Notes: generated by a model from the sequence alone, not told the origin. A stretch of 64,000 nucleotides of DNA from Tachypleus tridentatus (GCF_004210375.1 NW_027467782.1:29615276-29679275); one strand, 5' to 3'. Positions 1 through 9,904 are shown, counted from the first letter of the stretch. A program made the numbers and translations.

Positions 1-960
1 CATAAAAATATTAGCTCGAACTGGTGTTACCGAGTTGCCCATGCTTAGGCGATTTGTTTGTATATAGTTGTGGTTGTTGAACATGAAGTTTGTCTTCATT
101 GTGGTGAATTCTATGAGGGTTGCTGGGAATGTCTATTGATGAGTTAGGGTCTCGAATACAGAGTTCTAAGACTATCATACAGGCTTCAGCAGTTGGGACT
201 TCTGTAAAGAGGGAAATAACATTGAAACTGGCCATTAAGGCTTTATGATTAAGTTGATTAAGATTAGACTTGAAATTAAAAGAGTCTTTGATGAATGAGT
301 TGGTTGATGTTACATATTTGGAGAATGCCCATGCTCTGTATTTACCAAGATTGTAATTAAACAATTCATATGTGGATGTTATTGGTCATAATGGATGATC
401 TGGTTTGAGAGGCTTGGGGATGCCGAATATTTGTGGTGTGCGTGAGTCGGTCTTGCGTAGGCAGGAATAAAGTTTTTTGAAACTGTGTTGGCTTTTTCAT
501 TTTTATTAGTATTTTGTTCAGTTGCATTTCATGTGTCTTTGTTGGATTTGTGTGTATTGGTTTTAATTTGTTTGTGTCTGATAGGATGTTCTTTATTTTT
601 TGGATGTATTCATTAATGTTCATTATGACTATAACGTTTCCTTTATCTGCTTTTAAAATTTTTATGTTTTTGTCTTGTTTTAGGTTTTTAATGGAATTAA
701 TGTCTCTTTTTGTAAGATTGTTTTTAGCTTTCTGTTGTGAAATTATGTTGATGATTTTGTGAGAAAATTATTTGAAAAAATCTTTTAAAATGTTGTTCTT
801 AGGTGTTTCTGGAAAATATAAATTTTTAATTTTTTGGGGAAGTTTGGCTGTTGAAAGTTAATAAAATTGTCAGAGTTGTCTTTCTGTTGAATGTATCACA
901 AGTTTTCTGGCTAGGTCTTCTAAACATGTTTTAATTTCTAATGTTGGACCTTAGAACCAA
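1..960 (-). mobile_element. Penelope-like element, reverse-transcriptase part (fossil fragment)
   Basis: On the minus strand the pieces read like a Penelope-like reverse transcriptase. They include 'IQKIKNILSD' followed by 'KPIHTNPTKTHEMQLNKIL', a region like 'GIPKPLKPDHPL', then 'SFIKDSFNF' and 'MASFNVISLFTEVP', which matches the family core motif SFDVVSLFTNVP. Such elements copy themselves by target-primed reverse transcription and carry a C-terminal GIY-YIG endonuclease. The element runs off the left edge of the window, so its endonuclease end is not visible in this orientation. It is broken in several places and looks old. A second piece of the same type lies just to the right in the opposite orientation. 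The family call is fairly firm; the exact right boundary near 960 is approximate. Confidence 0.72.
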
Positions 961-974
961 CCTAGAAAATAGTT

Positions 975-1320
975 TTTTGGCAAAAATTAGTCACAAAATA
1001 TGACATTCCAGTTAATACCAAATTTATTCAAAAACCAAGCACAAATCTAAGTTTTATATTATGTAAAAAACTACAATGGCAAACACCACACCAATATTAT
1101 TTATTAAATACAATGTGATAACTGTCATGACTTCTATATTGGAGAAACAAGGAGAAAAATGGAAACCACATTCAAAGAACACAAATAGTCACCTCCACAC
1201 GTTTTCGAACACTGTAATTCAATCTTTGGCTTTCCTTCCATCCAACAGTTCCTCAACTGCAGAAGTAAAACCCTGGAATTTATTGTTCAACAAAACAGAA
1301 TTATTATGATCAATTTCCTA
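975..1320 (+). mobile_element. Penelope-like element, GIY-YIG endonuclease end (fossil fragment)
   Basis: Plus-strand translation shows 'CHDFYIGETRRKMETTFKEH', the GIY-YIG nuclease signature of Penelope-like elements (the usual form is C..CY.G.T.R.L..R..EH). It is followed by a tail ending about 'MINFLTFKSN'. This is the C-terminal part of the element, oriented away from the reverse-transcriptase fragment on its left. An inverted partial copy at the 5' side is a known arrangement for Penelope elements. The piece is old and broken. Confidence 0.68.
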
Positions 1321-1329
1321 ACTTTTAAA

Positions 1330-1653
1330 TCAAATAGTGTTCTTTCTGCCATCCTGAATGTCAATGTTAACTGATATATCTTTTCCATGTAAATGTTTAA
1401 GCTCCTCCTGAAATCTTACTGTCATTCTCCACAGTCTGCACTTTACCTGCCTCTTCTTTAATGAGGATACTCTCCAATTACAAATTCTACACATAAATTG
1501 CACATCTTCATTACTAGCTTCCTTCAAAATACCTGCCAGTCCAAAGCTCCCAAATGAAATCCCCTCATTGTGCTCGTTACATCTGGCAAACTTTGAACGC
1601 TTGTCTCCTAGTCTTAACCATTGTACTGATACTTGCAGCCTTACAGTTATCAA
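1330..1653 (-). pseudogene. Unidentified coding-like fragment with a CxxC motif
   Basis: A 107-codon open frame on the minus strand includes 'CNEHNEG', 'CRICNWRVSSL' and 'EELKHLHGKDISV'. The CxxC followed by a stretch that could have been a coiled coil (Leu/Glu/Lys-rich, with signs of a frame change after 'SSLKK') resembles the N-terminal part of some non-LTR retrotransposon ORF1 proteins. I cannot name the family. It starts exactly where the Penelope fragment ends, so it may be an unrelated repeat broken by that insertion. Confidence 0.25.
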
Positions 1654-1759
1654 TACTAATTACCATAATCTTTAGCTTACAGCTACTATTGAGCTTAACA
1701 TTTAAGAATCAATTACATTATTTTTTTTATCACTACTCCTTCTTCACAATAACGTAATG

Positions 1760-2870
1760 AAGTTTAGCTATATAGAACTTTATAAATTAGTATAACTGAC
1801 AACATACGTGAGGTTAATAACAAAATATTTTTAGTCTGATTTATAATCTACTTATTTTTATAAGCTGGATCAAAACTAGCGATCTCACTTGAAGTAATAA
1901 AGTTAATTCTTAAAACACCAAAAGATATTAAAACTTTTAGAATAGGCTCGTTACAGTTAATCGAGTTCACTAATTTTTGCTGTAATAATAAAACACGAAG
2001 AGAAAAACAGTTTTAGTAAACTATATTTTAGATTATATTTACTTAATAAAAAAAATATATTTATCCTGTTCTACGATTTATCACAAGCTTATCTTTAACG
2101 AAGCCGAAAGTACCGTTACAATGTTAAGCCTATTTAAAAATTAAACCTTGTTGTAAAACTCACACATTTTAAATTTTAAGTTTAAATTGTGACCATCCTT
2201 TTTTTTATTTACAAATCAGACTATATCTAGTTGTTATTTAACCCAAATGACTTCGAATTTTAATATCAAAATTAAATAACTCACAAAGTTATAAGAGCGA
2301 CCACTCTCACCCTGCATCTCAAAACTCAGATTTGATGATCAGCGTTAACATCAAAAATATACGTATATATTTGATGGCATTTAAACGACAAAAAGCAACT
2401 TGAGCGTTGAGAGAATTTTTGTTCAATAGGAAATTTAGAATGAACAGATTTAAATAATAACAAATGCAAAGAAATGTACAAAATAACATTTGATACACAC
2501 GTGTTAGAAAAACTACTGTGAAGAAAGGCTCAAATATAAGAATAAACCATTAATATAATGATAAATATGAAATATTATTACTTCATCAGCTTTTATGTCC
2601 TTTCCAACAATATACTTAGCTACTTTAGAAATACTCAACAATACACACCGTCTCTTAGGAACCAAACTATCACTACACAAGTTTCGAAGTCTGTGAAAAA
2701 AACAACTGCGGCGTATATTTCAAAATATTAATTTTACTAAAAGTAATTACAAAGGCTCTTTGGAAGATCTGAGTTAACATAATAATGATGTCTATTCTGG
2801 AGTGTTTAACTCATGTATTTCTGTTGCTTCTAATATGCTGTTGGAGGGATATCTTAATCCAGGCTCTCTT
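1760..2870. other. AT-rich sequence, nothing identified
   Basis: No gene, known repeat or strong structure seen. Confidence 0.5.
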
Positions 2871-2879
2871 TAGGTTTTT

Positions 2880-3475
2880 TGATCGTAGCATCAATAATGA
2901 CTTCTATATGCTACTTAATTAAAGTAATGACGGCTTCCTGTAAATGTAAAACCACGGAAGATATGAAAGACGCTTTAAAGTATATGTCTAAAGAAATCTG
3001 TACGGACATCTTGATATATCTTATTATAGTTGTGGTAACTGTCCTATGGCGATCACATTACGTATCCATGATGAATATCGCAATATTCCTGATTATCGTA
3101 GTTGTGATGATTCTCCTAATCTGTTTGATTATCTTAGCCATGACAAATGTACTAAAACATTCAAATAATGTCTTTTGGGTGGTTATCCTAAGTTGTTTCG
3201 TAAATATCATCCTGATGGTTCTCGGCAGATGTTTGACTAACATTGTCATGATAGCCGTATTAATATGTTTAACTTCACTAATCATATTAATTGTTTTGAT
3301 GCGTGAGACTAAAATGATAATGATAGATATCGAGAGATACTTAACTGAAAAGGTGATGATCAGTATCTTAGAGAAACTGATTAAAGTAATAATAATGACT
3401 ACACTCCAATTTATAATCAAAGAAAACATGATGGCTGTCCAATATATCTTACTTCACGTATTAATTAAGGTAATA
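2880..3475 (+). repeat. 36-bp tandem repeat, about 13-16 units
   Basis: From 2995 to about 3470 the sequence falls into contiguous 36-bp units (starts at 2995, 3031, 3067, 3103, 3139, 3175, 3211, 3247, 3283, 3319, 3355, 3391, 3427), with less regular units back to about 2880. The unit consensus begins CATGATGG.TATC and continues TAAT.TGTTTGATTA. One frame reads a 12-residue unit like HDGYPNLFDYRS, but five units carry a stop at the same column 10, so that frame is not coding. The frame one base later is open for 203 codons (2879-3490) and encodes I/L/V/M-rich units such as MMNIAIFLIIVV. The minus strand also has a 123-codon opening. I take it as a diverged minisatellite; a repetitive membrane-protein exon is a weaker alternative. 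Confidence 0.7.
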
Positions 3476-3536
3476 ACTTTTTTTATTTAATACAGTTATG
3501 GTGATTAGTGATGTCGATAAAAACCCACGTGTAGAG

Positions 3537-3832
3537 AACTATATATGCAAAAACGTTTCTTTTGGGTTGAGAAAATATTTTACATGAAAGAGCGAACAAC
3601 ATCACGTTCACAAAGAAAGAGGTAACTTACCGGAAGCTGACCATATGTTTGGAAGGGATTGTGTAACTGAGTGTCGGAATATAGAGGACGGTGTTAGATG
3701 TTTGAATATATAATTTTATTTGTATAAATAAATTACCGGTCAGTTACCTCTTTCTTTGTGAACCTGACGTAGTTCGCTCTTTCATGTAAAATATTTTCTC
3801 AACCCAAACGATCCATTTTTGCATATATAGTT
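3537..3832. mobile_element. Foldback element with 97-bp inverted repeats
   Basis: Positions 3537-3633 and 3736-3832 are near-perfect inverted copies: about 97 bp each, roughly ten mismatches, no length difference. They are separated by 102 bp of unrelated sequence. The outer ends are AACTATATATGC and its complement. No open frame lies in the loop. Arm length and symmetry suggest a foldback or miniature inverted-repeat DNA transposon that has lost any coding part. No clear target-site duplication was seen. Confidence 0.65.
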
Positions 3833-3834
3833 TT

Positions 3835-4257
3835 GATGATTGTTACGAGAAAAAAAAATCGTATATAGAAAAGATAAATTGTTTGATAATTATCAAAATT
3901 GTTGTAATGTAATAAGTCAAGTAACTAGTATATGGGAGTGACATATGAAGAAAACTTTAGCGTTTAGTAAACATAAAAGATATCACACACGGTAAAGAAC
4001 AACATGGAAAAGAAATCCAAAGAGCTATTGAAGTAAGTGTAAAATCTTTCAAATAAACAATTTATTCATGTCTTATCTGAATGAGGTTAAACGTTTTATA
4101 AACTTAAGAAACACCGAGATAAATTAATTCAGTCAGTATTTATTAGACGATTAGGTGTGACAGCATTATTTTAGCTAATTGTCTAATTACCTGATTGATA
4201 GTTGTACAAAAATATTTGTTCATGTTGATTACTGATAAAGAAAAAGAAGTGAGTGAG
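3835..4257. other. AT-rich spacer, nothing identified
   Basis: No feature recognised. Confidence 0.4.
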
Positions 4258-4840
4258 TACGAGGGCTGTTCAAAAAATACGCGGACTGACGTCATAAAAC
4301 AAAATGTACTTTATTTAGAAGTTACAGGTCTGGGGCCCCTTTAAAGTACTCTCCTCTCCAACGCACACATTTATCCCAATGGTGTTTCCACTTGTTGAAA
4401 CAGTCTTTGTACGTTTCTTTTGTAATGTCCTCCAGCTCCTTCGTCGCATTTGCCTTAATCTCGGGAATCATCTCAAATCTTCTTCCTTTCAAGGGTCTTT
4501 TGAGTTTGAGAACAAGAAAAAATCGCAAGGAGCAAGGTCAGGTGAGTAGGGGGGTGAAGTGAGGAAGAACAGTGATCGAGTGTTTGGCCAAAAACTCACG
4601 AGTTCTGAGGCACAAATTTCGCAGCAACGCGGTGCATCTTTAATTTTTCGGTCAAAATCTCGTAACAAGATCCAACTGATATCCCACACTCTTCAGTAAG
4701 CTCCCTTACAGTCAGACGTCGATTTGCCCGCACCAGGGTGTTGATTTTGTCGACGTGTGGGTCGTCAGTTTACGTGGAAGGACGTCCATGACGCTCACAT
4801 CTTCAATGGACTGTCTTGTTCTTTAACAAGCACAACAAGC
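4258..4840 (-). mobile_element. Mariner-family DNA transposon, internally deleted and truncated
   Basis: The left edge starts at a TA (4258-4259) followed by CGAGGGCTGTTCAAAAAATA, a mariner-type terminal inverted repeat. Reading the minus strand, the region 4840-4600 encodes the helix-turn-helix part ('RLTVRELTEECGISVGSC', 'EILTEKLKMHRVAAKFVP'). It is then joined directly to the C-terminal part: 'YSPDLAPCDFFLF', with the last catalytic Asp of the DD34D triad, then 'EIKANATKELEDITKE' and 'GEYFKGAPDL' before the stop. About 140 residues with the first two catalytic aspartates are missing, and frame changes are present. The 5' terminal repeat expected near 4850 is absent. A dead, nonautonomous copy. 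Confidence 0.8.
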
Positions 4841-4844
4841 TGAG

Positions 4845-5100
4845 TCTAATGGCAAAGAAACCAAGACGATTAGAACTTGTAGAACTGCTGCAGCCCTTGT
4901 CTGTCCTTCCTGCCGTTGAGGAGTCCAGGTTGGGGTCTTGGGGTTGGGTCGTTTTTTGTCAAGAACCTCACCCTCGATCTTGCCATCATTGATGACCCTA
5001 CCAGAAACGCAAGCCTCCAGAGGACATCGCTCTCAGTATTACTTGCACGTGCATGCCCTCTCACCACGGCAAGGTGACGATCCGACTGGAGAGTTAACAG
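4845..5100 (-). mobile_element. GC-rich fragment resembling a LINE 5' leader
   Basis: This 250-bp stretch is clearly more GC-rich than its surroundings. On the minus strand it reads CACCTTGCCGTGGTGAGAGG, then CTGAGAGCGATGTCCTCTGG and TTTCTGGTAGGGTCATC. From memory this layout resembles the conserved 5' leader of some I/Nimb-group non-LTR retrotransposons; that is a recollection, not a comparison. A 65-codon opening here (4870-5067) has no recognisable domain and is probably incidental. Confidence 0.35.
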
Positions 5101-5104
5101 GAGT

Positions 5105-6280
5105 AATAGTTTAACGTTTTCCTATTTTCTGTCTTTCAGACCCTGGTAACCCAAACTATCATGTGATTATATTTATTGGAATTTTACTTTCTACACCAAA
5201 TTATAAGGCAATGTGTTAAGAAATTAATGAGATATAACGTGAAAAACTTTGATTAAATTTTGCATCAGGAGATGTTATATTAAGTATTTAGCACAGATGA
5301 TGATGTTTCAAAGAGCTCTGCCGATTTCAGAGGGTTAATGACAAGTATCTGTTAGTCTATATTCCATGTTGTTACTATAAATAAGCTATTGACCATGTTT
5401 TGAGAAGAAACAAAGATACGTAAAGTTCCGTTTTGAATAATATGGTTGTGATCTTATTCATTTCTTATTTGATGGGATTTGTTAACGTGTATTGATAAAA
5501 AAGTCTAATCAAATTAAATGTGAAAGTGAAGTGCGGCGAAAAAGAAGAATTAGATGTGTGACTTAAAGGAATGAAATAAAATTGCAGACCAAACTGGTAG
5601 CTATACCTTTATGTCCTAAACTGAACAAACAACGTAGCCAGGCTAATTGATGAATGAATATTTTCTTTAGAATTATTTATTGTCAATGTTACAAGTGTAG
5701 CTAGAAGTTTGACCACCAATTTTGATTTCATTCTGTTACGGCTAGAAAAGAAAGGTGTATAAAAAGTAACTTTCCAGTCTTATATTTGTCATCACTCAAT
5801 ACGTTTTTTCGTTGAATACCAGTCTCATGAATTGAGCTATGTGATGAGAAACAAATAATTCTGTGAAAACCTCTTTACATTTGAAGTGTAATACTTTAAA
5901 AGTTACGTGTTAAGTGCTGAAAGGACAAATTAAGTTGAAAGTAGAAGAAATTATATTAAATTTATCACTTTACAATCAACAAATATATTCACATAATATA
6001 ATCAACGCTTCTTTCACATGAAATGATAAGATTTCAGGGCTAACTGAAATTTCTTCTTAGTGCAATTATAAATTTATTAAAAGTTGAAACATCATCTTGA
6101 TTAGTTGGAATGAAGTCAAATATTTAGTGTACGTCAGTATGAAATAAAAAATTAACAAATTTTCTCTAACATTTTATAGCTTTGATCTATCTTCGTTTGA
6201 AATGCATATGAGAAAAATCCAAATATTGGCTACGTCTTTTGTTATTAATTAAAAACTAATAAGTAGCAGTTTGTGTATTA
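5105..6280. other. AT-rich sequence upstream of the peptide gene, nothing identified
   Basis: No repeat or exon recognised. Homology with the upstream side of copy 3 begins at about 6280. Confidence 0.4.
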
Positions 6281-6334
6281 GCTATTTGTTAGTTAGTTGT
6301 AGAGCCTTCAGTGTGGTTACGTCATATCCCTCCA

Positions 6335-6434
6335 CTATATAAATGCTATATAAAAACTTGAAGAATTCTTTTTACACAGTCAACTAACTTACAGCTGATT
6401 TTAACGTCTTTTACTCTATCGCAGCTCAACGAAC
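6335..6434 (+). promoter_or_regulatory. Putative core promoter and 5' UTR of peptide gene copy 1
   Basis: A TATA box (CTATATAAAT, about 6336-6345) lies roughly 95 bp before the ATG. A second TATA-like stretch follows about 10 bp on. A CAGTCAACT motif near 6378 would suit transcription initiation. The block is conserved with copy 3 at about 14,690-14,785, where the TATA box has drifted to TTATGTAAAT. The transcription start is inferred. Confidence 0.5.
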
Positions 6435-7433
6435 ATGAAGACAGTTGTAAGTGTTCTACAGTTTATTCTATAAGTTAATTATATGCCAAACTGCAACACA
6501 ACTCATCAGAGAGAAAAAACTGTATTTGTTGCACGGTATAATTTCAATATCAGAAGTGACAGCCCTCTACGTAGAATAATGTGAGATAATTTGACTAAAA
6601 TTAAATCTTATGATACGAGACCTGATCGGATATTGTTAGTGAAATATACGTTTGATAACAATATTTTTTGAAAGGTATTCAAATTTAGTATAAAAGAATT
6701 CCCAGTAAAACAGCACTGTGATAAATGTTTTCATCATGTAAAACAACAAACAGGAGGAATTATGTTGAATTTCCCACCAAGCTTCTCGAGTGATATCTGT
6801 CACAACACCAGTATAATAACACTAATGTTGACTATATTCATCAAGTTAATCAACATTTGTAATTTCAATAACAATTATTAATATAAATTAGGCCAAACGA
6901 TTTCGACGAAAAAAGAATAATGCCATTTATTTTACAATAATCTGTTCTATCTAAGAACATTTCACAATGAAATCATAAAGCTTTACGGGGAAAATGTTAT
7001 TCGATAGGCTAATTTATATTGTAATAATTTGTGTGTCTGTTTTTCTTTGTTCCACACAATTTCCTCAAGGACCAAGCGAGTAGGTTGTTTGTTTTTAATG
7101 GTAATAGTTTTATAAAAGATATAATTTTGATATTTATTTTTATTACAGATTTTCGTTCTTCTTTTGATGACTACGGTCTTCACTACAGGAAGTTTCGCTA
7201 AAAATGGAAATAGCAAAAACATCCGAAACATTTACGATGGTTTCGGTGATCCAAGAAACACAGCGAGAGGAAGGGGAGTTATTGACCTACCTGGCTTTGA
7301 CGTCGATCCAGGTTTTGGAAGACGTAATGGAAATGGAAAAGGCAACAAAAAAGTTGAGAAGAGACGCCATCAGAGACTTAGGCTTAGAACTTCATTCCAA
7401 GTTTGGCTTAAAAAGTGGTGGATAGTGGGTTGA
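6435..7433 (+). CDS. Secreted cationic Gly/Asn/Arg-rich peptide precursor, copy 1 (two coding exons)
   Basis: Exon 1 (6435-6446) encodes MKTV and ends at a consensus donor GTAAGT. Exon 2 (7149-7433) follows a TATTACAG acceptor in the same phase. The joined precursor is 98 residues. Residues 1-21 form a typical signal peptide (hydrophobic IFVLLLM core, likely cut after SFA). The mature part of about 77 residues has no cysteine. It contains 'YDGFGDPRN', 'PGFDVDPGFGRRNGNGKGNK', then a dibasic stretch 'KKVEKRRHQ' and a Trp/Lys-rich end 'WLKKWWIVG'. I count 19 Lys/Arg against 6 Asp/Glu. The KRR site and terminal Gly would allow proprotein cleavage and C-terminal amidation. I do not recognise the family. 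Secretion is well supported; an antimicrobial or effector role is inference. Copies 2 and 3 share the frame as far as the NKK/KYK stretch; beyond that the tail is not conserved, so the exact C-terminus is the least certain part. Confidence 0.68.
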
Positions 7434-7604
7434 GAAACGGAAGCTAACCGAGGTAAGTATTATTGAATATTTCAAACTTTAAATATGAAAATATTGCAAA
7501 GTTCCACTTTTCTCGTAAGAAGTGTAAATAATTTAACCTTCCAGCCATGCTGCTCGACAAGCAATCTGAAGAAACAAACTTGAACCTGTTTTAACTTATG
7601 TTGA

Positions 7605-8020
7605 TGCCCCCAGTTGGTACAGTGGCAAGTCTATGGATTTAAAACGCTGAAATCAGCGTTTCAATTCCCCTCGGTGGACTCAGCAGACAGATCGATGTGG
7701 CTTTGCTATAAGTTTGTTTGTTTGATTTTTGAGTTTCGCACAAATCTACTCGAGGGCTATCTGTGCTAGCCGTTCCTAATTTAATAGTGTAAGACTAGAG
7801 GGAAGGCAGCTAGTTATCACCACCCACCGCCAACTCTTGGGCTACTCTTTTACCAACGAATAGTGGGATTGACCGTCACATTATAAAGTCCCCCCGTCTG
7901 AAAGGGCGCGCATGTTAGGCGCGACAGGGATGCAAACCCGCGACTTTCAGATTACGAGTCGCACGCCTTAACACGCTTGGCCATGCCGGGCCGGCTTTGC
8001 TATAAGAAAACACACACACA
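7605..8020 (+). mobile_element. tRNA-derived SINE tB, interrupted by a tA SINE
   Basis: The tRNA-like head is GCCCCCAGTTGGTACAGTGG, with a B-box-like TTTCAATTCCCC and the tail GATGTGGCTTTGCTATAAG. The element is split by a tA SINE at 7713-7992 and resumes with AAAACACACACAC. Confidence 0.75.
7713..7992 (-). mobile_element. SINE tA, full length, nested in SINE tB
   Basis: A full-length inverted copy of the dominant SINE. It is flanked by a perfect 14-bp target duplication GGCTTTGCTATAAG (7699-7712 and 7993-8006), which is sequence of the host tB element. The tRNA-like head is at its right end. Confidence 0.9.
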
Positions 8021-8033
8021 CTAATGTTAATTG

Positions 8034-8290
8034 CATGGCATGACCAGCTGGTTAAGATGCTCGACACGTGATATGAAAATCACGGGTTCGAATTTCCGTC
8101 ACGCCAAATTATTCTCGCTTTTTCAACCATGGGGCGTTATAATGTTACTCTCAATCCCACTATTCGTTTGTTCAAAAGTAGCCTAAGAATTGGCAGTGGG
8201 TAGTGGTGACTAGCTTCCATACATTGATAAATTTGGGATGGGTAGCGCAGATAGCTCTCGTGTAGCTTTTTGTGAAATTAAAAAAAAAGC
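8034..8290 (+). mobile_element. SINE tA, diverged
   Basis: The head GGCATGACCAGCTGGTTAAG, B box GGGTTCGAATTTC, body motif and A-rich tail are all recognisable. Confidence 0.8.
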
Positions 8291-8544
8291 AAAGAAACCA
8301 ATTCAGTAATACAAAATTAAAAAGAGGTAAAATGATGAGGCAGTTCACAATATTTGAACAGAAACTTATTGACTGACCGACATTTACCCCCACGTGGCAG
8401 AGAGGTAAGTCAGCGGTTTTACACCAGTGGAAACCGGAATTTGGTACTTGTTGTGCGTATGCGTAATGTATAAGAACTCAAAATTAATACACATTAAACA
8501 ATATGTTAAGTATGCAATGAGAATCATAAAGGTGTTAGCACACG

Positions 8545-8640
8545 TGTTCTTTTTAGTGCAAAGCTACACAGTGGTTTATTGCAATTCATCCACCGTATAT
8601 AACCTAGTACCGGTTATTAGCGTTTTAAGTCCCTAAAATC
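8545..8640 (-). mobile_element. SINE tC remnant, shared with 16.4 kb
   Basis: TAGTGCAAAGCTACACAGTG is the inverted 3' tail. The paralogous block at 16,402-16,500 has the same remnant, so the insertion predates the gene-block duplication. Confidence 0.5.
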
Positions 8641-8954
8641 ATCGAAAAGTCGTTGAGAGAAGAGAGAGAACTATTGTATTTGTGCAGCATAAGTAATTCT
8701 CACGTTTAATAAAACGGTAAAAATGAAATATTGTAACCTCTACTTCACAATTAGCTCTAAATAAATAGGAGTATATTACTTAAGGGAATTGGGTTTATGA
8801 TATATAATTAATAAATAAATAATTTTAACTTAAAAACAAATTAATCAAAATACGTTTAATTTATTTTTGTTTTGGCTTGTTTTCTTAAGTTAAAATTAAT
8901 TATATAATTAGTCAGTGATTTGGATTTGCTGTTTTTAACGCAATCCTTTCTTAT

Positions 8955-9185
8955 GATTTTTGGGTTCGAATCCCCGTCCCATCAAACATGTTTCTCCTTT
9001 TAACCATTGAAGCGTTATATTGTGAGGGTCATCCCAATAATCGTTGGTAAAAGAGTAGCCCAAGAATTGGCGGTGGGTGGTGATGACTAGCTGTCTTCCC
9101 TCTAGTCTTACACTGCTAAATTAGGGACTTCTAGCGCAGATAATCCTCGAGTAGTTTTGCGCGAAACTCAAAACTATCCAAACCA
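8955..9185 (+). mobile_element. SINE tA, 5' part decayed
   Basis: Contains GGGTTCGAATCCCCGTCCCA, AGAGTAGCCCAAGAATTGGC and a CAAAACTATCC-type tail. It is missing from the paralogous block near copy 3. Confidence 0.8.
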
Positions 9186-9217
9186 AACCTTCATATTTTA
9201 GTTAATTATTTTCACCA

Positions 9218-9236
9218 ATATATATATATATATATA
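9218..9236. repeat. (TA)n microsatellite
   Basis: About 9 TA units. The paralogous block has one at 16,733-16,752. Confidence 0.8.
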
Positions 9237-9282
9237 AGTATAATGAAAACTATTTCACAAATAATTCAATACACCGGTATGT

Positions 9283-9382
9283 CTGTGAATTCACAGCTCT
9301 AGAATCTGGGTTTCGATTGTGGTGGGCTGAGACCAGATGTCCCATTGTGGAGCTTTGTGCTTAGTTAGAAACAAGCAAACAT
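9283..9382 (+). mobile_element. SINE tC, partial
   Basis: AGAATCTGGGTTTCGATTGT (B box region) leads to the tail TGGAGCTTTGTGCTTAGTTA and AAACAAGCAAAC. Confidence 0.6.
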
Positions 9383-9545
9383 ATATGATATAATTCATAT
9401 TTTTCTTGATACATAAACTTCTCCAATCCCTTAAAATCATTAAAGTTAATTAAATATCTTACTTATGACAACATTGACACATTTTGTGGTTTTAATTCAA
9501 TTTGTATGAAACTTTAAAAGTACTTTTTATTCTTTATCACTTCTT

Positions 9546-9706
9546 AGGATCTTGATTCTCACTGAAAGAAAAGATGTTTTGAAATCTTACCTTCATTTAA
9601 TTAACAATTCGCAAATTAAGTAGTGTACAAAAAATATATATATTTGAAATTAATTACAATAAAGTGAATTTTGAAATGAAAAACTTTGTATTGAATATCA
9701 AATAAA
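9546..9706 (+). other. Possible 3' UTR exon of peptide gene copy 1
   Basis: Exon 2 is followed by a strong donor in the 3' UTR (GAG then GTAAGTATT, at 7453). A candidate acceptor CACTTCTTAG ends at about 9546, with two AATAAA signals at 9658-9663 and 9701-9706. The corresponding block downstream of copy 3 (16,876 on) keeps the acceptor, CTGCTTTTAG. This is compatible with a noncoding last exon; there is no transcript evidence. Confidence 0.3.
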
Positions 9707-9904
9707 GTGTAATTTGTACCTAAAATAAATATTTTTTCTGTCTGTTCCTCCTCCACCAGAAACACATTGCGATACCGAATCAAGTGTTTGCTTCGGTTAG
9801 TTTTTGCGATCTTACTCACAAATATTTGAACGTTAATATTATATTATAAAGATATTGAGAGGAAAAAGAAAGTCAAACGTGTTACCAGTCGAATGGGCTG
9901 TAAA

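Noticed and set aside
514-762. 82-codon F/M-rich frame on the plus strand
   Set aside because: Antisense of the Penelope-like reverse-transcriptase region.
3058-3429. 123-codon frame on the minus strand
   Set aside because: Shadow of the 36-bp tandem repeat; no signal or domain.
7204-7425. 73-codon frame overlapping copy 1 exon 2 in another frame
   Set aside because: The chosen frame joins exon 1 in phase, gives a signal peptide and aligns with copies 2 and 3; this one does not.
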